A stretch of 64,000 nt of DNA from Erysipelotrichaceae bacterium (GCA_017454765.1 JAFTCJ010000007.1:62001-126000), one strand, 5' to 3'. Shown: positions 8,043 through 19,385, counted from the stretch's first letter. Program-made: numbers and translations. The notes: generated by a model not told the origin, from the sequence alone.

Positions 8043-8468
8043 ATGATCCCATTACTGGAAAGCGCATATGCATCGAAAGGCCTGTATCAGGAACTGCTGG
8101 GTCCTCTGTGTAAGAAGTACAATCTTACTGATTCGGAGGTCATTATTTTGCTGTATCTGGCAGACAATAATCCGGCCGATACGGCAACGGAGATCGTCCG
8201 TTTTCAGCGGCTGAAGAAATCGGTGGTATCGATGTCGCTTGATGATCTGGAGAACCGGGGCATGATTGAAAGCTGCTATGAGGAAGGCAACCGCCGCACC
8301 AAGCATCTCAAGGTCAAGGACAATGCCAGAGAGGTCATCAGAGAAGCGAGAAAGATACAGGACCGGTATTATCAGCTGCTGACAGAAGGTCTGGAAAAGA
8401 AAGAAAAGGATCAGCTGAACGATTATCTGAAACGGATCAATCGCAATATCAGCGGGTACAGCATATGA
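8043..8468 (+). CDS. MarR-family transcriptional regulator heading the ATP synthase operon
   Basis: A 141-residue winged-helix protein: an N-terminal helix, the helix-turn-helix around TATEIVRFQRLKKSVVSMSLDDL (45-67), a wing containing CYEEGNRRTKHLKV with the usual Arg residues, and two C-terminal dimerisation helices. MarR proteins are dimers that leave DNA on binding a small ligand or on oxidation; there is no obvious redox Cys pair. Its stop overlaps the start of the next gene (ATGA, 8465-8468), so it is translated with the ATP synthase genes. The palindrome just upstream is its likely site. A MarR gene as first gene of an F-ATPase operon is unusual. Confidence 0.85.
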   Translation: MIPLLESAYASKGLYQELLGPLCKKYNLTDSEVIILLYLADNNPADTATEIVRFQRLKKSVVSMSLDDLENRGMIESCYEEGNRRTKHLKVKDNAREVIREARKIQDRYYQLLTEGLEKKEKDQLNDYLKRINRNISGYSI

Positions 8469-8809
8469 AATTAAGGATCTATGTCATAACGGCAGCCATC
8501 GCCATGATCCTCAGCGGAGTCATGCTGGCGGTGGATTATCGGATCTCATTGGGGATACTTCTGTCAGCGGGATTCTCGTTAGTGAATATGTGGATGCTTT
8601 CGGAAAGCATGAAGGCACTGATGAAGCAGGAAGGCGGCAATTATTCGGCCATGATCGCCGGCAACATCATCCGCTTTGCGATACTGCTGGCCGTCGTATA
8701 TATCGGCGTGAAGAATCCGCAGCTGTTCAATATCTACGGACTGGCGGCGGGATTCATCCTGTTTCTCTTCGCACTGGTATATGATGCATTGACAAGGAAA
8801 GGAAGGTGA
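8465..8809 (+). CDS. atpI: ATP synthase subunit I-like membrane protein
   Basis: A 114-residue protein with four hydrophobic segments (~4-24, ~28-45, ~62-80, ~88-108). Size, position immediately before atpB and topology match AtpI/UncI, an accessory factor that helps assemble the c ring and in Na+-type enzymes helps insert c subunits. The family is poorly conserved, so the call leans on position. It overlaps the marR stop by four bases and ends 4 bases before atpB. Confidence 0.75.
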   Translation: MKLRIYVITAAIAMILSGVMLAVDYRISLGILLSAGFSLVNMWMLSESMKALMKQEGGNYSAMIAGNIIRFAILLAVVYIGVKNPQLFNIYGLAAGFILFLFALVYDALTRKGR

Positions 8810-8813
8810 GGGA

Positions 8814-9494
8814 ATGAAAGTACAGACAGCGGTCTTTTCGATCATCATCGTCACGGCGTTTCTGGCGCTGCTGCTTTTGTTCATCAACAGGAAGCTGAAG
8901 GCGTTTGATCCTTTGAGCGAACCCAAGGGCGTCGTCCTGCTGATGATCATGTTTGCGGAAACGATCGACAATATGGTCAAAGGCAAGACCAACGAAAGAC
9001 TGGCGAAATTCCTGACGCCGTACATCATGTCTGTGGCAGCTTACATCTTCTTTGCGAACATCGCAGGTCTGTTTGCGATCGAGGCACCGACTTCCAATTA
9101 TTCGGTCACTCTGATCCTGGCGGCCATCACCTGCATCCTGATCGAGGTCTGTTCGGCAAAGGAGCGAGGCAGCAAGGGCTATATCAAGAGCTGGTTTGAA
9201 CCGCTGGCACCGTTCGTCATCCTGAACGTGATGTCAAAGCTCTCGACGCTGCTGTCGCTGTCGCTGCGTCTGTTCGGCAACATCCTGTCAGGTTCCATCC
9301 TGATGTCGGTCATCTATCAGATGCTGGGATCGATATCGAAGATGATCCCCTTCATCGGGAAATTCAATATCGTCGGTGTACTGGTGGCTCCGGTCCTGCA
9401 TTTCTACTTCGATCTGTTTTCCGGTGTCATGCAGGCTTTCATCTTCATCACTTTGACAATTGCGTTCATAGGCAAGGAACTGCCTGAAAAATAG
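8814..9494 (+). CDS. atpB: F0F1 ATP synthase subunit a
   Basis: A 226-residue integral membrane subunit that forms the ion half-channels beside the c ring. The essential arginine is visible in the conserved helix LSLRLFGNILSG (~residues 152-163). The neighbouring helices (SKLSTLLSL, IAFIGKELPEK at the C terminus) also fit. Length is at the lower end for bacteria but complete. It is followed 20 bases later by atpE with an AGGAGG ribosome site. Confidence 0.93.
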   Translation: MKVQTAVFSIIIVTAFLALLLLFINRKLKAFDPLSEPKGVVLLMIMFAETIDNMVKGKTNERLAKFLTPYIMSVAAYIFFANIAGLFAIEAPTSNYSVTLILAAITCILIEVCSAKERGSKGYIKSWFEPLAPFVILNVMSKLSTLLSLSLRLFGNILSGSILMSVIYQMLGSISKMIPFIGKFNIVGVLVAPVLHFYFDLFSGVMQAFIFITLTIAFIGKELPEK

Positions 9495-9514
9495 AATGAT
9501 TTAGGAGGACTATT

Positions 9515-9745
9515 ATGGAAAAAGCGTTAATGGCATTTGCGGCTGCATTATGTGTAATCGGCGGCTGTGTCACAGGTATCATGGAAGGAAAGGTAGCCAT
9601 CCAGGCTGTCGAATCCATCGGCAAGAATCCGGATGCGGCTGACAAGATCCAGTCAATGGCCATCGTCGGTGCTGCCATTTCCGAGACCTGTGCCATCTAC
9701 TGTCTGCTTGTCGCTTTTCTGATCATCTTCATCCTGGGAGCATAA
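9515..9745 (+). CDS. atpE: F0F1 ATP synthase subunit c with two carboxylates (Na+-type motif)
   Basis: A 76-residue two-helix hairpin that forms the rotor ring. The ion-binding Glu is Glu57 in AISETCAIY. Aligning the conserved AVES loop with the Ilyobacter c subunit puts Glu24 (GIMEGKVA) where Ilyobacter has Gln32, and Thr58 and Tyr62 where it has Ser66 and Tyr70. Glu at both places matches the two-carboxylate rotor described in Fusobacterium nucleatum, a Na+-driven enzyme. Na+ coupling is therefore likely, although proton use cannot be excluded from sequence. It has the best ribosome site of the operon (TTAGGAGGAC), fitting its multi-copy role. Confidence 0.93.
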   Translation: MEKALMAFAAALCVIGGCVTGIMEGKVAIQAVESIGKNPDAADKIQSMAIVGAAISETCAIYCLLVAFLIIFILGA

Positions 9746-9746
9746 G

Positions 9747-10256
9747 ATGCAGATCGTAGATATTCTGGAATTACTGATTCCCGATGTCTGGACCAGCATC
9801 ACGCAGCTGTGTGCAACGGCCGTGCTTTTCTTCCTGATGTACAAACTGGCCTGGAAGCCGATCAGGAAGATCCTGGATGAGAGAAGCCGTTTTGAACAGG
9901 AGAAACTCAGCCAGGCAGAAGCCTACAAGGAAGAAAACGAGAAGATCGCCGAGCAGGCCAAAGACATCATTTCCGATGCCAACAGATCTGCCGAAGCGAT
10001 CGTCAGGGAAGCCAGGGAAGAGGGTCAGACTCTGAAGAACGAGCTGATCGAAGAAGGAAAGAAACAGTCTGCCCAGCTTCTGGAGAACGCCAAAAAGGAA
10101 ATGGAACAGCAGCGTACCAGGATGCTGGAAGAGATGCACAGCGAACTGGTCGATACGGCGATCTCCGCTGCCGAGAAAGTCATCGGCGATCAGATCGATG
10201 CCGATGCCGACAAGAAAAGTATCGATTCTTTTATCAGGGAAGTAATCAGTAAATGA
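9747..10256 (+). CDS. atpF: F0F1 ATP synthase subunit b
   Basis: A 169-residue peripheral-stalk subunit with one N-terminal membrane segment (~15-35) followed by [16 protein letters not shown] and a long charged coiled coil to the end. Two copies normally reach from the membrane to the delta subunit at the top of F1. Only one b gene is present. It starts 1 base after atpE and overlaps atpHA by four bases (ATGA), so translation is coupled. Confidence 0.92.
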   Translation: MQIVDILELLIPDVWTSITQLCATAVLFFLMYKLAWKPIRKILDERSRFEQEKLSQAEAYKEENEKIAEQAKDIISDANRSAEAIVREAREEGQTLKNELIEEGKKQSAQLLENAKKEMEQQRTRMLEEMHSELVDTAISAAEKVIGDQIDADADKKSIDSFIREVISK

Positions 10257-12313
10257 GTGCACGTATCAGAACCTATGCCAGAAGTCTGATGGAACTGATG
10301 TCTCAGGAGGATCTGGTCGATATCTGCTACGAAGATCTGAAAGATATCAATGATGCGCTCAACAGCGATCCCGAGCTTCTGCAGTTCATCACTTCCGCCG
10401 ATCACAGCTCTGCTGAAAAGAAAGAAAGACTTCAGGAAGTATTCAATCACGAACTCTATGAGTCCGTTTTGCGCGGATTGTTTTTGATTGTCGAATCGAT
10501 CCCGAGCAAACACATGGAAGCGGATCTGATCCATGAGTTCATTTCTTATTACTACCGCACAAGAGGTATCGCTTTCGGTGCTGTCTACAGCGCCAGAAAG
10601 ATCGACAAGGATTACATGAAAGCTCTGGAAATGACTTTTTCCCAGAAGCTTTCAAGAAGAGTGCGTCTGGAAAACAAGATCGATCCCGATCTGATCGGCG
10701 GTGTCAAAGTCATCGTTAACGATACGGTCTGGGACGGTTCCTACAAGACAAAGATCAACGAACTGCGTTCAGCATTGCTGCAGAAAGATGAAGAAAAAGA
10801 TCTGCAGAAAGTCGCTGAAAAACTGAAAAAAGAAGTGGAAGAGACCGATCTGACGATGGTCAGGACCGATTCCAATCTGACGACCGGTTATGTCACATCG
10901 GTCGCCGACGGTGTCGCCAATATCAGCGGTATCTATCAGGCGATGGCCGGTGAGATCCTCAATGTCGGCGGGACGAAGGCCATGGTCATGGACCTGGAAG
11001 AAGACAACATTGCTGCTGTGCTTCTGGGCAGTGATACCGATATCGTCAAGGGTACCCAGGTATCCTCCACCGGCAAAGTCATTGAAGTACCGGTCGGTGA
11101 TGCGCTGTTGGGAAGAGTCGTGGATGCTTTAGGCAGACCGATCGACGGCAAGGGAGTCATCAAGACGACCGAGAGCAGACAGATCGAAGTCGCCGCACCC
11201 GGTGTCATTGACAGAAGTCCGATCGATGAGCCTTTGCAGACAGGCATCAAGATCATCGACTCGATGATCCCCATCGGCAAGGGCCAGAGAGAACTGATCA
11301 TCGGCGACCGCCAGACAGGCAAGACGGCGATCGCGATCGATACGATCATCAATCAGAAGGGAAGAAACGTCAAATGTATCTATGTGGCGATCGGCCAGAA
11401 GAACTCCACGGTTGCTCAGATCATTGAAAAACTCAACAGCTACGGTTCCCTGTCATATACGACAGTCGTGGTAGCCGGTGCCAGTGAACTTGCTTCCTTA
11501 CAATATATTGCCCCTTATGCGGGCTGTTCCATCGGTGAGTACTGGATGAACAAGGGCGAAGATGTACTGATCGTCTATGACGATCTTTCCAAGCACGCCG
11601 TTGCCTACCGTACATTATCACTGTTATTAAGAAGGCCTCCCGGAAGAGAAGCATATCCGGGCGATGTCTTCTATCTGCATTCAAGACTGCTCGAAAGAAG
11701 CGGCAAGCTTTCAGAACGCCTGGGCAAAGGAAGTCTGACGGCGCTGCCGATCATCGAGACACAGGCCGGTGATATTTCGGCCTACATTCCGACCAACGTC
11801 ATTTCCATCACCGACGGTCAGATCTTCTTACAGAGCGAGATGTTCAACAGCGGCATCAGACCGGCGATCGACTACGGTCTTTCCGTTTCGCGTGTCGGTT
11901 CCGCTGCCCAGATCAAGGCGATGAAGAAGGTCTCTTCCTCGCTGAAACTGGATCTTTCCCAATACCAGGAAGTTCTGGATTTTGCCCAGTTCGGTTCCGA
12001 TCTGGATCCTTCGACCAGGGCCCGCATCAATCACGGCCGGCATCTGGTGGAGATCCTCAAACAGCCGCAATACGCGCCGATGTCAACGACCGATCAGATC
12101 ATCCTGCTGATGGCGGCCAGACTCGGTGTGCTGGATGAGGTACCGCTCGAGGAAATGAAGGAATATGAAAAAGAACTGCTGCAGGAGGTCAACGGTGTAC
12201 ACAGAGACCTGATACGGCAGATCGAAACAAAGAAAGATATCGATGATGAGCTTTATGCGAAGCTCTCGGATATCATCACTGTATTTACGACACAGTTCAG
12301 ACTGATGGATTAA
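10253..12313 (+). CDS. Fused ATP synthase delta-alpha subunit
   Basis: One uninterrupted 686-residue frame encodes delta (residues ~1-178: [10 protein letters not shown] at the start, [17 protein letters not shown] near its end) followed directly by alpha (~180-686). Alpha is complete: the beta-barrel ([15 protein letters not shown]), P-loop GDRQTGKT near 351, the Arg finger region [10 protein letters not shown] and the C-terminal helices. The helix [16 protein letters not shown] at the junction replaces the usual alpha N-terminus, which normally binds delta. There is no stop, no good ribosome site and no convincing internal start; Met202 (ATG 10856) and an in-frame GTG at 10835 are weak candidates. 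Normal enzymes have one delta and three alpha, so a true fusion changes stoichiometry. No separate atpH or atpA exists here. Confidence 0.93.
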   Translation: MSARIRTYARSLMELMSQEDLVDICYEDLKDINDALNSDPELLQFITSADHSSAEKKERLQEVFNHELYESVLRGLFLIVESIPSKHMEADLIHEFISYYYRTRGIAFGAVYSARKIDKDYMKALEMTFSQKLSRRVRLENKIDPDLIGGVKVIVNDTVWDGSYKTKINELRSALLQKDEEKDLQKVAEKLKKEVEETDLTMVRTDSNLTTGYVTSVADGVANISGIYQAMAGEILNVGGTKAMVMDLEEDNIAAVLLGSDTDIVKGTQVSSTGKVIEVPVGDALLGRVVDALGRPIDGKGVIKTTESRQIEVAAPGVIDRSPIDEPLQTGIKIIDSMIPIGKGQRELIIGDRQTGKTAIAIDTIINQKGRNVKCIYVAIGQKNSTVAQIIEKLNSYGSLSYTTVVVAGASELASLQYIAPYAGCSIGEYWMNKGEDVLIVYDDLSKHAVAYRTLSLLLRRPPGREAYPGDVFYLHSRLLERSGKLSERLGKGSLTALPIIETQAGDISAYIPTNVISITDGQIFLQSEMFNSGIRPAIDYGLSVSRVGSAAQIKAMKKVSSSLKLDLSQYQEVLDFAQFGSDLDPSTRARINHGRHLVEILKQPQYAPMSTTDQIILLMAARLGVLDEVPLEEMKEYEKELLQEVNGVHRDLIRQIETKKDIDDELYAKLSDIITVFTTQFRLMD

Positions 12314-12316
12314 GCT

Positions 12317-14979
<2,663 letters not shown>

Positions 14980-14981
<2 letters not shown>

Positions 14982-15005
14982 GACCGGGACACCGGTCTTA
15001 TTTAT
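14980..15005. terminator. Bidirectional terminator of ATP synthase operon and nitroreductase-like gene
   Basis: AAGACCGG and CCGGTCTT form a perfect 8-base stem around GACA, with a T-rich tail on the plus side and an A-rich flank serving the minus strand. It overlaps the stop region of atpC and the 3' end of the convergent gene. Confidence 0.85.
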
Positions 15006-15750
15006 GATATGTGTATTGTGCGATCAGAGCCTTTTGTGCTTCATCATCCTGATCGGGATATGTTTCTCTTTCAAAAACATATCCTTCATTTTTCAGACAG
15101 ACTTCCAGCAGGAAGAGGAAGATGCCCATGTCGATGCGGTTGTAGAAAGTGACCAGCACTGCCGGCATAATGCCTCTTTTGCCCGGTTTGCGGTAACGGA
15201 ATACTTTTAATGTATGATCGTCATTTTCAGCGATCCAGGGCTGGGTATTGCAGGCACTGGGTGAGAAACGGACGATGTCTGCGATGTTCATGTCATCGCC
15301 TGTCCAGATCTCATCAAGCGGCTTTCTTTTGGCTTTGAACATATCTTTGCGGAACTTTCCCCTGTCCATCTTCGAAACGGCGATCATGATGACGTAATCC
15401 ATTCCCTCGTCCTGTCTGGCGTCGGTCTTGCCGATACCGAACCACAATGCACCGATATCATGGGCCGCCAGATACAGATCGACCTGTTCGCCGATGTAGC
15501 CGATGTTGTTCAGATATCCCTCTTTGTTTTCGGAATAAAAGAGGATACAGTACTCAGCACCTCTCTTGCAGGTGGTCTCTGATTCCTTCACGATCTTCAT
15601 CTTTGTGCGGATCTCAGGATGCAAAGGAACGACTGTTTCCAGGAACTTTGAAAGATCATTCAGATCTTCTTCGCTGAGTTTCTTCGTATCTCTGAACAGA
15701 TGAAATGATTTGCGTTTGAATATTGACCGATAGTACTCTTTGTTTTCCAT
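14998..15750 (-). CDS. Nitroreductase-fold protein
   Basis: A 250-residue protein resembling the nitroreductase-family subgroup annotated as putative TM nitroreductase. Features are the N-terminal RSIFKRKSFHLF (the FMN-binding Arg region, normally R-R-S), GYIGEQVDLYLAAHDIGALWFG, and SPSACNTQPW, the typical loop that contacts FMN. These flavoenzymes use NAD(P)H to reduce diverse substrates in the cytosol. It stands alone, convergent with the ATP synthase operon. Substrate unknown. Confidence 0.75.
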   Translation of the reverse strand: MENKEYYRSIFKRKSFHLFRDTKKLSEEDLNDLSKFLETVVPLHPEIRTKMKIVKESETTCKRGAEYCILFYSENKEGYLNNIGYIGEQVDLYLAAHDIGALWFGIGKTDARQDEGMDYVIMIAVSKMDRGKFRKDMFKAKRKPLDEIWTGDDMNIADIVRFSPSACNTQPWIAENDDHTLKVFRYRKPGKRGIMPAVLVTFYNRIDMGIFLFLLEVCLKNEGYVFERETYPDQDDEAQKALIAQYTYHK

Positions 15751-15796
15751 ATGGTTCCATGATATGTTGATTTAAAATTCTTTTCAATCAAGATGA

Positions 15797-15802
15797 TATA
15801 AT
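15797..15802 (+). promoter_or_regulatory. Extended -10 promoter at the HAD gene, leaderless
   Basis: TGATATAAT is a perfect extended -10 element. It ends 4 bases before ATG 15807 and overlaps an earlier in-frame ATG (15801), which therefore cannot be the start. The transcript should begin at or beside the start codon. Confidence 0.6.
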
Positions 15803-15806
15803 GCAG

Positions 15807-16583
15807 ATGATGAAGAAGTATTTCTTTTTTGATATCGACGGAACACTGACGAATATCCACACCGGTCAGCTGGTACCAAGCGGTGTTGAGACCCTGAGAA
15901 AACTGGAAGAGAAGGGCCATTTCATTGCGATCTGCACCGGCAGAGCCTACTACAAGAGCACGGATATCGCTCATCAGGCAGGGATACACAATTTTGTGGC
16001 CAACGGCGGAGCAGCACTTGTCGTCAATGATCAGCTTCTGAAGAACTCCTATCTGGACAGAAACAAGGCTCTGCAGATCATTCATGAGGCAGATGATCTT
16101 GGTTACGGCATCCTGGTGGCAACGCAGGATTCCCATGACGTCATCATGAGAGATCACCGTTTTCTGGAACAGTTCGGAAACAGAAAAGAAGACACCAACT
16201 ACATCTATGATCCGGATATGGAATATGATGAACTAAAGACCATCAACAAGGTATACATCTCCATGCCGGAAAAAGATGAGTATAAAATGAAAAATCTTGA
16301 TCTTCTGGGACATATCCGCATGGGAGATGATTATTTCTGGTACCAGCATGATGAGAAGGATCAGGGGATCAGGGACATGATGGAACTCATCGGCGGAGAC
16401 GTGAAAGATGTCGTCGTCTTCGGCGACGGTGAAAACGACATGATCATGTTCGGAAAGGAATGGATTTCCATTGCCATGGGCAACGGCTATCCGGATCTTC
16501 TGAAGATCGCGGATTATGTGACGGATGCCGCTGAAGATGACGGCATCAGGAATGCCTGCCGTCATTTCGGATGGATCGAATGA
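15807..16583 (+). CDS. Cof-type HAD-IIB phosphatase
   Basis: A ~258-residue cytosolic phosphatase for sugar phosphates or cofactors. Motif I is FDIDGTLT near the N terminus, motif II is the CTGR stretch, and motifs III/IV are in the region ending VVFGDGENDMIM. The C2B cap lies between. The start (ATG 15807 or 15810) is set by the -10 box immediately upstream. The last four bases overlap the next gene (ATGA), so it is coupled to the GNAT acetyltransferase. This is one of three HAD-IIB genes in the window. Confidence 0.88.
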   Translation: MMKKYFFFDIDGTLTNIHTGQLVPSGVETLRKLEEKGHFIAICTGRAYYKSTDIAHQAGIHNFVANGGAALVVNDQLLKNSYLDRNKALQIIHEADDLGYGILVATQDSHDVIMRDHRFLEQFGNRKEDTNYIYDPDMEYDELKTINKVYISMPEKDEYKMKNLDLLGHIRMGDDYFWYQHDEKDQGIRDMMELIGGDVKDVVVFGDGENDMIMFGKEWISIAMGNGYPDLLKIADYVTDAAEDDGIRNACRHFGWIE

Positions 16584-17116
16584 AAATCAGGAAAGCAAAA
16601 ACAGCTGATCTCGATCAGATCGAAAGAATCTATGATCATATTCATGATTTTGAAGAATCCGGTGTTGTTACGATCGGCTGGATCAGAGACGTATATCCGA
16701 TCAGGGAAACAGCAGAAAAAGCTCTTGAAAGAGATGATCTTTTTGTCGGAGAAGACAACAGCAGGATCGTTGCGACCGCGATCATCAACAGGATACAGGT
16801 CCCTGAATACTATGATGTGAAATGGAAATATGAAGCCGCAGATGAAGAAGTCATGGTGCTGCATACTCTGATCGTCGACCCCTTTGTTTCAGGAAAAGGA
16901 TACGGAAAAGAATTTGTTGCCTTCTATGAAGATTATGCCTTGAAAAACAGATGTCACGAACTAAGGATTGATACCAACGAAAAGAACGTGATCGCCAGAA
17001 AAATGTATGCCAGACTGGGATATAAAGAAATTGATATCATTCCCTGTGTTTTTAACGGTATACCGGATGTCGGTCTGGTCTGCCTGGAAAAGCATCTTAC
17101 TGAACAAGACCTTTGA
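16580..17116 (+). CDS. GNAT family N-acetyltransferase
   Basis: A 178-residue acetyl-CoA-dependent acetyltransferase. The core shows MKIRKAKTADLDQIERIYDHI at the start, the acetyl-CoA pyrophosphate loop in DPFVSGKGYGKEFV (R/Q-x-x-G-x-G/A type) and ARKMYARLGYKE near the end. Start chosen at 16580, which overlaps the HAD stop by four bases; a Met three codons earlier is possible. The acceptor substrate is unknown. Its 3' end overlaps the -35 region of the tRNA promoter. Confidence 0.85.
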   Translation: MKIRKAKTADLDQIERIYDHIHDFEESGVVTIGWIRDVYPIRETAEKALERDDLFVGEDNSRIVATAIINRIQVPEYYDVKWKYEAADEEVMVLHTLIVDPFVSGKGYGKEFVAFYEDYALKNRCHELRIDTNEKNVIARKMYARLGYKEIDIIPCVFNGIPDVGLVCLEKHLTEQDL

Positions 17117-17124
17117 GGTATAAT
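17097..17124 (+). promoter_or_regulatory. Promoter of tRNA-Gly
   Basis: TTACTG (17097-17102), a 16-base gap and a perfect TATAAT (17119-17124), 8 bases before the mature tRNA 5' end. The -35 element lies inside the end of the acetyltransferase gene. Confidence 0.6.
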
Positions 17125-17132
17125 AGAGATGT

Positions 17133-17206
17133 GCGAGCGTGGTTCAATGGCAGAACCCGACCTTCCCAAGGTTGTGACGCGGGTTCGATTCCCGTCGCTC
17201 GCTCCA
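17133..17206 (+). tRNA. tRNA-Gly (anticodon CCC)
   Basis: A 74-base cloverleaf with genomically encoded CCA. The acceptor stem GCGAGCG pairs with CGCTCGC; the D arm contains GGTTCAATGGCAGAACC; the anticodon stem CGACC/GGTTG encloses the loop TTCCCAA, giving anticodon CCC for GGG codons; the T arm carries GGTTCGATTCC. It is a single tRNA with its own promoter and a following terminator, not part of a cluster. Confidence 0.95.
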
Positions 17207-17215
17207 TCGTTTAAA

Positions 17216-17241
17216 AAAAGTGATTCTTCGGAATCACTTTT
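17216..17241. terminator. Bidirectional terminator with TTCG loop
   Basis: AAAAGTGATTC and GAATCACTTTT form an 11-base stem around the very stable TTCG loop. It ends tRNA transcription and, on the other strand, that of the convergent MFS gene. Confidence 0.88.
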
Positions 17242-18529
17242 CTTCTGTATCGGTATAGTGATATTGTTTCAGTCTGTTTCTGAACAGCAGACATACGAGT
17301 ATTCCGGCAACGCCGAGTATGAACATCATCAGTGCGGCTCCGGAACCTTTTCCTGTTCCGAATAGAATACGCATGAGACCGTCTGCTGACTGAGCTGCCA
17401 TGAAGGGTTCACAGATCTCATCGACCATATAACCGCCCAAGAGCAGTCCGATCGGGATCGTAAAGAACTGCAGCGTATTGCGGCAGGCATAGACCCTGCC
17501 CTGCAGTTCGATGGGTATCGAATTTCTCATGATCACATTCAGATTCGCACTCATGACGGGAACGAAGATCCATCCCAGGATCTGTCCGGCACACCAGACG
17601 ATCGGATTTCTGGACAAGGCCAGAAGGAAGTTTTCCGTTCCCAGGGAAAACAGCATGGTCAGATAGATCATCCTCACTCTGTCTTTCGGTTTGGGCATGA
17701 TCGTTGCCAGAACGCTTCCGATGACCATGGCGACTCCGGAACAGGAAGTGACGACACCGAGTACGGCATTTCCTCCTCTGACAGAAGGTATGACAAGTGC
17801 CGGCAGAACGGCATCGAACGCCGAAGCGATCAGATTGACTCCCGACATGAACAGGATCACGTTCAGTACCAGCGGATTGTTTTTCAGAAAGCCGATGCCT
17901 TCCTTCGCAAGTTCCAGCATCCTTTCTTCCTTTTGATTCTCCGAAGCGATCTCAGGGATCCTGATGAAGAAGATCAGGGACAGGAAAGCGACTGTGAAGG
18001 TGAGCAGATCGGTCAGGATCGCCCCGTCCAGTCCGGCAAAGCCATACAGCATGGATGCGATCAGCGGGCTGCCGATGGAAACAAGGGATCTCGACAGATA
18101 CTGAAGCCCTCCGGTTCTCTGATATTCTTCTTTGGGGATGATCAGAGAATAGGCGACTTCCGAAGCGGGCTGCTGAATCGTGTTCATCAGGCCTAAGAGC
18201 GCATTGATCGCATAGAGGTGCCAGCGCAGCAGAAGATCCGCTTTGTATAAGACAAAGACCAGTACAGTCATGAGTGCCGCAAAGGCATCGCAGATCAGCA
18301 TCGTCTTTTTCTTGTTGAAACGGTCGCTGATCGCTCCGGCAAAGATGCTCATGATGACATAAGGAAAATAGGAACAGATCGTCAGCGAAGCCGTGCTTAA
18401 TGCGGAGCCCGTCTTTTCATAAAGCCACAGTGTCAGAGAAAAAGCAGTGATACTGCTTCCGAGCTGTGACAGACTCTGTGTTCCCCAAAGGAGATAGAAA
18501 TCATTTAATCCCTTCTTTTTATTTTCCAT
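17234..18529 (-). CDS. MFS transporter, DHA3-like efflux type
   Basis: A 431-residue protein with about twelve hydrophobic segments. The loop between segments 2 and 3 (AGAISDRFNKKKTML) is the major-facilitator motif A, and the N-terminal WGTQSLSQLGSSIT resembles macrolide-efflux/enterobactin-exporter-like DHA3 proteins. It probably exports small molecules across the cytoplasmic membrane. Start chosen at Met 18529 (MENKKKGLNDFYLLW); a start 17 codons upstream would lie inside the preceding HAD gene. It overlaps that gene by 11 bases and so is co-transcribed with it. Confidence 0.85.
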   Translation of the reverse strand: MENKKKGLNDFYLLWGTQSLSQLGSSITAFSLTLWLYEKTGSALSTASLTICSYFPYVIMSIFAGAISDRFNKKKTMLICDAFAALMTVLVFVLYKADLLLRWHLYAINALLGLMNTIQQPASEVAYSLIIPKEEYQRTGGLQYLSRSLVSIGSPLIASMLYGFAGLDGAILTDLLTFTVAFLSLIFFIRIPEIASENQKEERMLELAKEGIGFLKNNPLVLNVILFMSGVNLIASAFDAVLPALVIPSVRGGNAVLGVVTSCSGVAMVIGSVLATIMPKPKDRVRMIYLTMLFSLGTENFLLALSRNPIVWCAGQILGWIFVPVMSANLNVIMRNSIPIELQGRVYACRNTLQFFTIPIGLLLGGYMVDEICEPFMAAQSADGLMRILFGTGKGSGAALMMFILGVAGILVCLLFRNRLKQYHYTDTEEK

Positions 18530-19307
18530 ATGATGAATCAAACAGATGAAGTTTTTCACAGGCTTTGTAGATGCCGTCATCCATGATGTCGGCCGTGATC
18601 AGGTCTGCTTTTTCCTTGATGATATCGGTGGCATTGCCCATGGCGACTTTATACCAGTCGTCGATAAACATGGACAGGTCGTTGTTGTTGTCGCCGAAGA
18701 CGATGGCATCTTTATAATCCGCATGGTAATAGTCCATGATCTGTTTGATGCCGTAGGCTTTATCAGTCGGTTCCACAAAGAAGTATTCCGGATGATAGCG
18801 GCACCAGGTGACTTTCTTCAGCGATTCCAGTTTCTGTTCCTCTCCGGTATCACAGACGATATAGGCCTTATAGATGATCGGACATTTTCTCGGGTCAAGA
18901 CCGGGTATAACCTTGGTTCCCATATAGGTGTCATGGGTTGCTTCGTAGAAGCGTTCATCCGGTGCGCTCCTGAATTTGGAGTTGTCGGTCTGTATCGCCC
19001 AGGGGAAACCCAGTCTGTCGCATTCTTCGATCAGACCGGCGATATCATCCCTGTTCATAGGCGTGATGCCGAGCAGTTCGTTGTTGATGGTGACACCGTA
19101 TCCGCCGTCCGAGACCATATTCTCAAAGCCGAGCCCCTTCATCAGATCATAGGCCTTTGCCTGGGAACGGCCTGTGGCGATGCACAGAAAATGGCCTGCT
19201 TCTTTCAGCTTCTTCAAAGCCAGAACAGTGGAAGCGGGGAGAGATGAAATCTCCTGTCCCCCGGGAACGAGCGTTCCGTCGATATCGAAAAACAGATACT
19301 TGCGCAT
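18519..19307 (-). CDS. Cof-type HAD-IIB phosphatase
   Basis: A 262-residue paralogue of the HAD protein at 15.8 kb, with motif I FDIDGTLVPGG, CIATGRS, and the terminal IVFGDNNNDLSM (motif IV acidic pair). It likely dephosphorylates small phosphorylated metabolites in the cytosol. Its start codon lies 6 bases after an extended -10 box, implying a leaderless transcript. It is first in a two-gene unit with the MFS exporter. Confidence 0.88.
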   Translation of the reverse strand: MRKYLFFDIDGTLVPGGQEISSLPASTVLALKKLKEAGHFLCIATGRSQAKAYDLMKGLGFENMVSDGGYGVTINNELLGITPMNRDDIAGLIEECDRLGFPWAIQTDNSKFRSAPDERFYEATHDTYMGTKVIPGLDPRKCPIIYKAYIVCDTGEEQKLESLKKVTWCRYHPEYFFVEPTDKAYGIKQIMDYYHADYKDAIVFGDNNNDLSMFIDDWYKVAMGNATDIIKEKADLITADIMDDGIYKACEKLHLFDSSYGK

Positions 19308-19313
19308 ACGGCA

Positions 19314-19319
19314 ATTATA
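19314..19319 (-). promoter_or_regulatory. Extended -10 box of HAD-MFS unit, leaderless
   Basis: The minus strand reads TGATATAAT, six bases (TGCCGT), then ATG. The extended -10 form can work without a -35 box, and none is obvious. No ribosome site fits in the remaining space. Confidence 0.6.
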
Positions 19320-19385
19320 TCACCAAATGGTTTTTCTCTTCAGACTGATTCAGCGTTTCCTATACAATTCTTAAGGATTTGTTCA

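Noticed and set aside
10788..10827. Possible separate alpha start at ATG 10788 between delta and alpha
   Set aside because: It is out of frame with alpha and meets a stop after about 12 codons. It does not restore separate subunits.
10770..10870. Delta-alpha junction as a frameshift artefact
   Set aside because: There is no homopolymer or frame change; both halves are in the same frame and the linker reads as a normal helix. Still listed as a test to perform because only raw sequence is available.
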